Positions 1-5,944 of a stretch of 13,982 bases of DNA are shown here, piece by piece. Position 1 is the stretch's first letter. Each line of letters starts with the position of its first letter. The stretch is from contig CAMLIT010000112.1 in the NCBI GenBank assembly GCA_946480295.1, positions 1 to 13,982 on the forward strand, given 5' to 3'. Made by a program: the position numbers and the translations under genes. The DNA is from an uncultured Gemmatimonadota bacterium. GTDB taxonomy: Bacteria; Gemmatimonadota; Gemmatimonadetes; Gemmatimonadales; Gemmatimonadaceae. The notes beneath the pieces were generated by a model that was not told where the DNA came from, did no database searches, and was given only the letters and a program-made list of their open reading frames with translations.

Positions 1-710
1 GGCTCTTCTTCCGCGACACCACGCAGTGGTCGCAGCTCATCCTGCTCGCGGTGCTCGTCGTCGTCTACGTCTTCAACATCAAGTACCTGCCCCTCCACGG
101 CGACGGGATGACCTTCTTCCTCGTCAACATCGTCCCCTTCCTGAACCTCGTGCTCGCCGGGTTCGTCCTGGCATCGATCGCCGCGCGCTTCATCTTCCCC
201 GGCGTCAGCCTGGAGGGGCGCACGCTCTGGCTGCTCCGCTCCAGCCCGATGCAGATGCGCGACCTGCTCTGGGCGAAGTTCTGGGTCGGCACGCTGCCGC
301 TGCTCGTCCTCGCCCTCGGCATCGTCGGCGTCACCGACTACCTGCTGCAGGTCAGCGAGTTCATGTTCGCCGTCTCGGTGCTCTCCATCGTCTTCATGAC
401 CTTCGCCCTCGCCGGGCTGGCGATCGGCTTCGGGACGCTGTACCCGCAGTTCGAGACGGAGAACGCGGCGCAGATCCCGACCTCGTTTGGCGGCCTGCTG
501 TTCATGATGACGGCGATCGCGGTCATCGGCGGCGTGGTCGTGCTCGAGGCACGCCCCGTCTACGCGTATCTCAGCGCGCGCAGCTTCGGCACGCCGGCGG
601 ACGCCACGGAGATGATCGTCGGCTTCGGGCTCGCGGCGCTCCTCTGCGGCGCGGCGACGCTGGTGCCGATCCGCATCGCCCTCGCCCGGCTCGAGGCGGT
701 CGAGCGCTGA
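1..710 (+). CDS. ABC exporter permease, 3' part (5' end outside window)
   Basis: The open frame enters from the left edge (first complete codon at base 3) and stops with TGA at 708-710, giving about 235 visible residues. The visible part has roughly five or six hydrophobic membrane-spanning stretches. It begins with a FFRDTTQWSQL segment followed at once by a long hydrophobic run, and later has FPGVSLEGRTLWLLRSSP and WAKFWVGTLPLL. From memory these match the large 'putative ABC exporter' permease family, whose ATPase is usually encoded next door; neither that partner nor the start codon is in the window. The substrate cannot be told. ATG or GTG codons near base 51 are internal, since homology-like sequence continues upstream of them. 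The next gene on this strand starts 184 bases later, so it is probably not in the same operon. Confidence 0.85.
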   Translation, partial: LFFRDTTQWSQLILLAVLVVVYVFNIKYLPLHGDGMTFFLVNIVPFLNLVLAGFVLASIAARFIFPGVSLEGRTLWLLRSSPMQMRDLLWAKFWVGTLPLLVLALGIVGVTDYLLQVSEFMFAVSVLSIVFMTFALAGLAIGFGTLYPQFETENAAQIPTSFGGLLFMMTAIAVIGGVVVLEARPVYAYLSARSFGTPADATEMIVGFGLAALLCGAATLVPIRIALARLEAVER

Positions 711-823
711 CGGCGCCGCCCGCACGGGCGACGAGCGGGAACCTGCGCGCGGCGGCGCGCCTGTGACGCCCTCCGGACCGGCGGGGTCGGTCGAGATGTG
801 ATCGGGGCGCCGGACCGCCAACG

Positions 824-858
824 CCGGCGACCGTCTCCGGTCCCGAACCCGGCGACCG
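824..858 (+). repeat. short direct repeat CCGGCGACCG upstream of the small secreted gene
   Basis: The 10-base string CCGGCGACCG occurs at 824-833 and again at 849-858, 25 bases apart, in the 184-base gap between the permease and the secreted-protein gene. It could be a regulator site, but GC-rich short repeats arise easily by chance here. No convincing -35/-10 pair was seen in this gap. Confidence 0.25.
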
Positions 859-881
859 CCCATCGGGGCGGCCCGTCAGCC

Positions 882-887
882 AGGAGG
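882..887 (+). promoter_or_regulatory. ribosome binding site (AGGAGG)
   Basis: A perfect AGGAGG lies 7 bases before the ATG at 895 and fixes that start. It is the strongest Shine-Dalgarno sequence seen in the window; most other genes here rely on overlaps or have no clear site. Confidence 0.8.
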
Positions 888-894
888 ATGCGTC

Positions 895-1182
895 ATGCGA
901 CGTCTCCATCTCGTCCTCGCCGCGGCGCTCGTGTTGGGGCTCGCGTCCGTTGCCCACGCGCAGGGCATGCAGCAGGACACGGGCAAGGCGAAGCCGACCG
1001 CCACGAAGCACGTCCACGCCCGGCACACCGCGTCGAAGACCGCGACGGCGAAGGCGAAGGGCGCGAAAGGGGGCGGCACGACGTGGGGCGCCGCGCACAA
1101 GACCATGCTGCGCAGGCATCACGCCGCGACGCCCGACAGCGCGACGCGGAAGACGGCGGCGGCGAAGGCGAAGAAGCCCTGA
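895..1182 (+). CDS. small secreted, Lys/Ala/His-rich basic protein of unknown function
   Basis: A 95-residue protein with a clear Sec signal peptide: MRRLH, a hydrophobic core of about 14 residues, then an AHA-QG cleavage site near residue 22. The mature part, about 70 residues, is low in complexity and rich in Lys, Ala, Thr and His, with repeated TAKAKGAK-like blocks and almost no acidic residues. It has one Trp (GTTWGAAHK) and no Cys. The composition resembles lysine-rich histone-like tails, but the signal peptide points to the periplasm or outside, where it could bind anionic polymers such as lipopolysaccharide, DNA or polyphosphate; that is only inference. I do not recognise the family. 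The perfect AGGAGG supports it as a real gene. It ends one base before the convergent ccmI-like stop codon. Confidence 0.75.
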   Translation: MRRLHLVLAAALVLGLASVAHAQGMQQDTGKAKPTATKHVHARHTASKTATAKAKGAKGGGTTWGAAHKTMLRRHHAATPDSATRKTAAAKAKKP

Positions 1183-1183
1183 G

Positions 1184-1699
1184 TCAGGCCGCGAGCGCGT
1201 GCCCGCAGTCGGGGCAGAAGCGGGCGCCGGTCTCCTCGATGGCGCGCCCGCACGAGGGGCACGCGCCGCGCAGGTAGCGCCCGCAGCTCGAGCAGAACAC
1301 CGCGTCCGCTTCCGGTCGCGGCCCGCACGACGGGCAGTCGGGGTGGCGGGAGCGGAACGCCAGCACCGCCGCCTCGATCTCGTCGTCCGCCGGCGGCCGG
1401 TATTCGCCCACGGCCACCGCCGCGTGCTCGCGCTGCCGCATGGCGGCGAGCGCCTGACGAGTGTAGCGCTCCTTCAGCTCCGCGTAGTCGGATTCCGACA
1501 GCTTGCCGGTGGCGCGGTCGAACTCGATCTCGCGCAGCGCGGCGACGGCGGTGTCCTCGGCGGCCGCGCGCGCGTCGGCCGGCGGGGGCGCCGTGCGCGG
1601 GAGCTGGCGCACCGTGGCGCTGCCGAAGAAGAGCGGATAGAGCACGAACGCGAGCGCGCCGACGGCGAGCGCCGTCCCCAGGACGAGCGCGATCGTCAT
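1184..1699 (-). CDS. CcmI-like cytochrome c maturation protein with C-terminal double zinc ribbon
   Basis: A 171-residue protein. Residues 4-25 form one membrane segment, followed by Arg-containing sequence that suggests the rest is cytoplasmic. Residues 51-80 (AVAALREIEFDRATGKLSESDY) match the conserved cytoplasmic loop after the first membrane helix of CcmI/CycH, which helps the heme lyase receive apocytochrome. In place of CcmI's second helix and periplasmic TPR domain there are four CxxC pairs (C122/C125, C136/C139, C147/C150, C162/C165), that is, two zinc ribbons. The ATG at 1699 overlaps the ccmH stop by 4 bases, so it is translationally coupled and last in the ccm operon. It may play a shortened CcmI role or an assembly or regulatory role; the zinc-ribbon function is unknown. 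Confidence 0.8.
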   Translation of the reverse strand: MTIALVLGTALAVGALAFVLYPLFFGSATVRQLPRTAPPPADARAAAEDTAVAALREIEFDRATGKLSESDYAELKERYTRQALAAMRQREHAAVAVGEYRPPADDEIEAAVLAFRSRHPDCPSCGPRPEADAVFCSSCGRYLRGACPSCGRAIEETGARFCPDCGHALAA

Positions 1700-2328
1700 C
1701 GGTCCTCGCGCACGGCGGCGTCGAGCCGCGCCAGCTCCTCGGGCGACGCGTCCACGCCCGGCGGCGCGGCGAGCGGCGCCGTCGGCGCGGCGGGTCGCGA
1801 GCCCCAGCGGCGGATCAGCCCGAAGACGATCGCCGCCCCGCCGCCGATCGCGATGAACGGCGCGAAGTAGCCCAGGAGGTTGAAGCCCTCCTTCGTCGGC
1901 TCCATGAGCACGCGCTCCCCGTACACGTCCGTGAACGCCTTGATGATCTCCTGCGCGGAGTAGCCGCCCGCGACGAGCGCCATCACGTCGCGGTGCATCG
2001 CCGGCGAGACCTGGCAGGAGAAGTCGGTCGTGCGGCAGGTGTACACGTCGAGCGTGCACCCGCACTGGCACTTGATGTGGTGCTCGAGCTCGTCCCGCTG
2101 CGCCGCCGTCATGGACGGGCGCGCGTTCGGCTTGGGCGGCAGCCGCACCGGCCGCGACGCGAGCTGGTCCATCGCGAACAGGTTCGAGGAGTCCATCCCC
2201 ATCCCCGGCATGCGCGCGGTGTCGCCCTGGGTCGCGGCGGCTTGCTGCGCGTGCGCGAGGCGGCTCCCCAACGCCACGGCACCCGCGCCGGTGAGGGCGC
2301 GGGTGAGGAAGGTACGACGACTGATCAT
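1696..2328 (-). CDS. ccmH: cytochrome c-type biogenesis protein CcmH, Cys-rich variant
   Basis: A 210-residue protein. The N-terminus has a twin-arginine pattern (SRRTFL, residues 3-8), a hydrophobic core and an AHA-QQ cleavage site near 27, so export by Tat is likely. The conserved domain (about 74-150) carries HIKCQCGCTLDVYTC, with cysteines at 87, 89, 91, 98 and 105, in place of the usual LRCxxC. CcmH normally reduces or holds the thiols of the apocytochrome CxxCH motif for the CcmF heme lyase. SPAMHRDVMALVAGGYSAQEI and FTDVYGERVL are typical of the family. One membrane helix (about 152-172) anchors the C-terminus. Its ATG overlaps the ccmF stop (ATGA, 2325-2328) and its stop overlaps the ccmI-like start. 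The extra cysteines could form a different disulfide or metal site. Confidence 0.88.
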   Translation of the reverse strand: MISRRTFLTRALTGAGAVALGSRLAHAQQAAATQGDTARMPGMGMDSSNLFAMDQLASRPVRLPPKPNARPSMTAAQRDELEHHIKCQCGCTLDVYTCRTTDFSCQVSPAMHRDVMALVAGGYSAQEIIKAFTDVYGERVLMEPTKEGFNLLGYFAPFIAIGGGAAIVFGLIRRWGSRPAAPTAPLAAPPGVDASPEELARLDAAVREDR

Positions 2329-4349
2329 GCCGGCACCGGTTCTGGCTCGGGCGCCGGCGGCAGCACCGCGGTGTATCCTGCCTTCACGCGCCGACGCTCC
2401 GCGGCCGGCCACATGACGATCAAGCCGCCGATCGCCATGAGCTCGCCCGCGTGCCAGACCCACATCACGAGCGGGTTGAAGGTGATGCGCATCTCCGCCT
2501 CATCTCCCCTCACCCCGGCGAGCACGACGTACGTGTCGAGCGCGGCCGTCGAGTGGATCCCCACCTCGGTCGTCGGCTCGAACAGCGGCTGGTCCTGGCT
2601 GTCGAAGTACTGCCGCTTCTCCGACGTGATCATGCCGACCGGCTTCCCGTCGCGCGTCGCCTCGAGCCCGACGCCCGTCGCGAGCCGGTTCAGCTCCTTC
2701 GTCGTCGAGATCCCCTGGCTCGTGAAGCGCCACTGGTGCCCGTAGGGGTCCTTCGTCTCGAAGGTCTCGCCCGCCTTGAGGGTGATGTCGTGCTCCGACT
2801 TGAACGCCAGCCCGGCGAACGCGGCGAAGATCATGACGATCCCCGCGTGCACGATGTAGCCGCCGTACCGCCGGCGATTGCGCGCGATGAGGTGGACGAA
2901 CGCCGCCGGCACGCTCTCGCCGTGGATCGTGCGCCGCGCGCCGATCCCCTTGTAGAACTCCTGCACGATCGTCGCGAGGACGAAGCCGCCGAGGGCGTAG
3001 GCCATCAGGGCGTAGAAGTCGCGCATCCCCGCCGCGAGCAGCACGAGCCCCAGCGCCACCCCGGCGGCGACGGGCGTCGCGAACTGCCGCTTGAGGTTGC
3101 GCACCGACGCCTTGCGCCACGCGATCAGCGGGCCGACGCCGGTCAACGCGAGCAGGAGCAGCCCGAGGGGCACGTTCACCGCGTTGAAGAAGGGCGGGCC
3201 GACGGTGATCTTCGACCCGCGCACCCACTCGGAGAGGATCGGGAAGAGCGTCCCCCAGAGCACGGAGAAGGCGATCCCGACGAGGAGCAGGTTGTTGTAG
3301 AGGAAGGCGGCCTCGCGGCTCACCATGCTCTCCAGCTCGGCCGTCGCCTCCAGGTCCTTCAGCCGCGTTGCCACGAGATAGATCGTCACGGCGATCGAGA
3401 TCGCGAGGAACGCCCCGAACCAGTTGCCGATCGGCGACTGCGCGAACGAATGCACGCTCTCGATCACGCCGCTCCGCGTGATGAAGGTGCCGAGGATCGA
3501 GAGCAGGAACGTCACGACGACGAGCACCACGTTCCACTTGCGCAGCATCCCGCGCTTCTCCTGCACCATGATCGAGTGCAGGAACGCCGTGCCCGTGAGC
3601 CACGGCAGGAAGGACGAGTTCTCCACGGGGTCCCACGCCCAGTAGCCGCCCCAGCCCAGCTCGACGTACGCCCACCACATCCCGAGCACGATCCCGACGG
3701 TGAGGAAGAACCACGAGAGCAGCGACCACCGCCGCACCACGCTCAGCCACTCGGCGTCCAGCCGGCGCGTGATCAGCGCCGCCACGGCGAAGGCGAAGGG
3801 GATCGACGTCGCGACGTAGCCCAGGTAGAGGTTGGGCGGATGGATCGCCATCCCGGGGTTCTGCAGCTGCGGATTCATCCCGCGGCCGTCGATCGGCACC
3901 CAGTCGAGCCGCACGTACGGGTTCGCCTTGAAGCAGATCGTGACGAGGAAGAAGACGAGGATCGCGCCGAGCGTCCCCGCCGCGTACGGGATCAGCTCCG
4001 TCTTGTCGCGATTCCGGTAGACCGCGATCGCGCTGTACGTCGACAGGATCAGCGCCCAGAAGAGCATCGAGCCCTCCTGGCCGCTCCAGAACGCCGTGAA
4101 GACGTAGACGTTCGGCATGTTGGAGCTGATGTGCCCCGCGACGTAGCCGAACGAGAAGTCGCGCGTCAGCAGCGCGGTCCACAGCCCCGCCGCCGCCAGC
4201 GCCACCATCACGAACGTCGCGTACATCGCCCGCTGGCCGCTGGCCACCAGGTCCTCGCGCTTCAGCGCCCCACCGGCGAACGACACGGTGGTGCACCAGG
4301 CCGCCATCAGCAGGGCGACCCAGAGCGACAGCTCGCCGATGAGGGTCAC
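2325..4349 (-). CDS. ccmF: heme lyase subunit CcmF
   Basis: A 674-residue polytopic membrane protein, near the usual family length of about 650. CcmF takes heme from holo-CcmE and ligates it to apocytochrome c in the periplasm. The tryptophan-rich WWD region is intact (GMWWAYVELGWGGYWAWDP, about residues 223-241). Histidines that match the heme-ligand positions of the family are visible at H170 (IHPPNLYLGY), H258 (TAFLHS), H300 (SVHSF) and H501 (IVHAGIV). A periplasmic domain (about 516-620) precedes the last helix (626-648), and the tail is Pro/Glu-rich. I chose the GTG at 4349, which overlaps the ccmE stop as GTGA; the ATG 28 codons upstream lies inside ccmE and adds a non-conserved leader. 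ccmG, often the next gene, is absent, and ccmH follows directly. Confidence 0.96.
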   Translation of the reverse strand: MTLIGELSLWVALLMAAWCTTVSFAGGALKREDLVASGQRAMYATFVMVALAAAGLWTALLTRDFSFGYVAGHISSNMPNVYVFTAFWSGQEGSMLFWALILSTYSAIAVYRNRDKTELIPYAAGTLGAILVFFLVTICFKANPYVRLDWVPIDGRGMNPQLQNPGMAIHPPNLYLGYVATSIPFAFAVAALITRRLDAEWLSVVRRWSLLSWFFLTVGIVLGMWWAYVELGWGGYWAWDPVENSSFLPWLTGTAFLHSIMVQEKRGMLRKWNVVLVVVTFLLSILGTFITRSGVIESVHSFAQSPIGNWFGAFLAISIAVTIYLVATRLKDLEATAELESMVSREAAFLYNNLLLVGIAFSVLWGTLFPILSEWVRGSKITVGPPFFNAVNVPLGLLLLALTGVGPLIAWRKASVRNLKRQFATPVAAGVALGLVLLAAGMRDFYALMAYALGGFVLATIVQEFYKGIGARRTIHGESVPAAFVHLIARNRRRYGGYIVHAGIVMIFAAFAGLAFKSEHDITLKAGETFETKDPYGHQWRFTSQGISTTKELNRLATGVGLEATRDGKPVGMITSEKRQYFDSQDQPLFEPTTEVGIHSTAALDTYVVLAGVRGDEAEMRITFNPLVMWVWHAGELMAIGGLIVMWPAAERRRVKAGYTAVLPPAPEPEPVPA

Positions 4350-4801
4350 GCGCCCACCCGCTGCGTCGACGCCGCCCGGTAGCCCGGCGTCTGGCGGTAC
4401 TTCTCCGGCGCGTTCTCGTACCGCGAGGCGCACTTGGCGAGCAGCGTCGTCGCGTGGAACACGCCGTCGGCCCCGAGCCGCCCCTCCACCACGACGTCCA
4501 CGCCGTCGGTGAAGGTGTCGGGGGCGATGCCGCGGTAGACCACCGGGTAGGTCTTCGCGCCGTCGGTGATGCGGAAGTCGTACTCGCGCCCGCCGGGCAC
4601 GCGCACGATCGAGCCCGTCACCACCCGCGCGCCGACCTTCACGCCGGCGTCACGAAATCCAGGGTCGGCGGTGACCTTCTGCGCCAGCTCCGTCGGCGTG
4701 AAGTAGTACACGCCGGTGTCCCGGATCGAGGTGACCATCAGGTAGCCGGCCGCAGCCAGGATCACGGCGCCGCCGATGAGGAATTTCGTCCGTGCCTTCA
4801 T
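4346..4801 (-). CDS. ccmE: heme chaperone CcmE, CxxxY type
   Basis: A 151-residue protein with a short cytoplasmic N-terminus (MKARTK), one membrane helix (about 7-25) and a periplasmic OB-fold domain (about 30-128). CcmE carries heme covalently from CcmC to CcmF. VYYFTPTEL, GARVVTGSIVRVPG and YRGIAPDTFTDGVDVVVEGRL fit the family well. At the heme-attachment position, where most CcmE proteins have HxxxY, this one has C124-A-S-R-Y128. That places it in the CxxxY variant described for archaea and some sulfate reducers ('System I*'). The tail (129-151) is flexible and Pro/Tyr-containing. The ATG at 4801 follows the membrane-protein logic; the in-frame ATG at 4861 would add 20 Arg-rich residues. 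It is the first gene of the visible ccm operon, so ccmABCD must lie elsewhere. Confidence 0.95.
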   Translation of the reverse strand: MKARTKFLIGGAVILAAAGYLMVTSIRDTGVYYFTPTELAQKVTADPGFRDAGVKVGARVVTGSIVRVPGGREYDFRITDGAKTYPVVYRGIAPDTFTDGVDVVVEGRLGADGVFHATTLLAKCASRYENAPEKYRQTPGYRAASTQRVGA

Positions 4802-4859
4802 TCTGAATCCCGCCTTTCCGAGTTCGCTCCGCCCCCGCCTCCGCCGCACCACAGCCCGC

Positions 4860-4887
4860 AATATAAAGCGCCAACCACCGGCGGTGG
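4860..4887 (-). promoter_or_regulatory. possible promoter/operator region of the ccm operon
   Basis: The 112-base gap between the YfiM-like gene and ccmE holds the only AT-rich patch nearby. Read on the minus strand it gives TTTATATT, with a -10-like TATATT at 4865-4860, about 60 bases before the ccmE ATG. No good -35 stands 17 bases upstream. Instead there is a 13-base palindrome, CCACCG-G-CGGTGG (4875-4887), where the -35 would be, which could be a regulator site. As a hairpin it would be weak, so it is a poor terminator for the upstream gene. Confidence 0.35.
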
Positions 4888-4913
4888 CCGATGATTCCCG
4901 ATCCGCCGCCGGT

Positions 4914-5234
4914 TCACTCCCGCGTGCGATCGAGCAGCAATCCGGCGGCCATGCCCCCGCCGAGATCCCAGGTGAGATCGCGCGCGCTGAACGCGCCGCC
5001 CGATCGGCGGTCGTGGATCTCCTTCCCCACCCCGACCCCCACCGTCGCCGCCGACGCCGCGACCATCGCGCCCCCCCGCCCCACTCCGACCGCGCGAGCG
5101 CCGGTGTACGTCACACTCTGGACGAACGCCGACATGAAGAAGTGCTTCACCTTGTCGGCGCCGAACCAGGAGTCGCCGCCGGGATGCTCGGGAGGCCCCA
5201 CGTGCAGCGAGAGGGCGAACAGCAGGCCGAGCAT
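4914..5234 (-). CDS. small YfiM/DUF2279-like membrane-associated protein
   Basis: A 106-residue protein starting at the ATG at 5234, which shares one base with the stop codon of the upstream glycosylase gene (TGATG), so the two are likely coupled. It has a short hydrophobic N-terminus (MLGLLFALSLHV) that may be a weak signal or anchor, then DSWFGADKVKHFFMSAFVQS (21-40), a Gly/Ala/Val-rich hydrophobic middle (48-70), and KEIHDRRSGGAFSARDLTWD (71-90) ending in a Gly/Ala/Leu-rich helix. The D-K-x-x-H-F motif and the late 'W-D-x-G-G' pattern resemble the YfiM/DUF2279 group of small envelope proteins, and more distantly VanZ-like proteins. No reaction is known. It is last in the mtnA-glpK-udg operon, and that context does not reveal its job. 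Confidence 0.75.
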   Translation of the reverse strand: MLGLLFALSLHVGPPEHPGGDSWFGADKVKHFFMSAFVQSVTYTGARAVGVGRGGAMVAASAATVGVGVGKEIHDRRSGGAFSARDLTWDLGGGMAAGLLLDRTRE

Positions 5235-5944
5235 CAGGCCACGCTCCGCCCAGCGCGCCGCTCGACGACGCCGAGCTCGCGCAGCCGCCGGCCGAGGAGC
5301 CGCAGCGCGCGGTCCAGGAGCTCGGGGTGGTCGCCCTGATGGATCCAGCTGCTCGCGCCCGAGGGGTGGGGCAGCGGGATCGCGATGGACCGTCCGCCCT
5401 CGTGCTCGACCTCGTGCTCGCGCCCGACCAGCTCGTCGAGCGGCAGCGGCGGGAGGAAGCGCGCGATCGCCAGCCGGCCGACGGGGATCAGCACGCGCGG
5501 CCGGATGAGCTCGAGCTCGCGCACGAGCCACACGGCGGCCCGCGCCTGCTCCTCGGCCGACGGCACGCGGTCGCCGCGCCCGCTCGGGCTCGGCCCGGGA
5601 TAGCAGCGCGTGATCGCGGAGATGTAGATCCGCTCGCGCGCCCGCTCCTCGTCCACCCCCGCGCGCTCGAGCCAGCAGAAGAGCGTGCGGCCGGCGCGGC
5701 CGGCGAAGGGCCGACCGCCCTCCATCTCCACCTTGCCCGGCGCCTGCCCGACGAGCATCACCCTCGGCGAGCGGGCGTAGGAGACGATGGGGCGGCTCCC
5801 CGGCATCCCGTCGTGATGCCACGCCACCAGCTCGGCGCGCAGCCTGTCGAGCGCGGCGTCGAGCGACGGATCCAGCTCCCGCTCGTCCACCGCGTCCATG
5901 ATGGGTCGCGCCGACCGGCGACGCTTCCCGCCCGCTCCGCTCAT
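5234..5944 (-). CDS. uracil-DNA glycosylase superfamily protein without Fe-S cysteines
   Basis: A 236-residue protein of the uracil-DNA glycosylase fold, expected to remove uracil or other damaged bases from DNA. Motif 1 is GQAPGKVEMEGGRPFAGRAG (66-85), close to the GEAPGxxED...GxPFVGxAG of family 4. The later motif is LPHPSGASSW (191-200), with the conserved His at 193. IYISAITRCYPG (106-117) and RPRVLIPVGRLAI (148-160) are also typical. Family 4 and 5 enzymes hold a [4Fe-4S] cluster with four Cys; only two Cys (90, 114) exist here, so the cluster is absent. I chose the ATG at 5944, which overlaps the glpK stop (ATGA); the ATG at 5899 (221 residues) is a fair alternative because the first 15 residues look unconserved. 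The exact substrate is uncertain. Confidence 0.86.
   Translation of the reverse strand: MSGAGGKRRRSARPIMDAVDERELDPSLDAALDRLRAELVAWHHDGMPGSRPIVSYARSPRVMLVGQAPGKVEMEGGRPFAGRAGRTLFCWLERAGVDEERARERIYISAITRCYPGPSPSGRGDRVPSAEEQARAAVWLVRELELIRPRVLIPVGRLAIARFLPPLPLDELVGREHEVEHEGGRSIAIPLPHPSGASSWIHQGDHPELLDRALRLLGRRLRELGVVERRAGRSVA

Noticed and set aside
2451..4382. Long open frame (643 codons) on the + strand opposite ccmF
   Set aside because: It is Arg/His/Glu-rich with no recognisable motif and lies fully antisense to a clear ccmF; open antisense frames are expected at this GC content.
4349..4433. ATG at 4433 as the ccmF start
   Set aside because: It lies deep inside ccmE and adds 28 non-conserved residues; the GTG at 4349 overlaps the ccmE stop like the other junctions in the operon and matches the family start.
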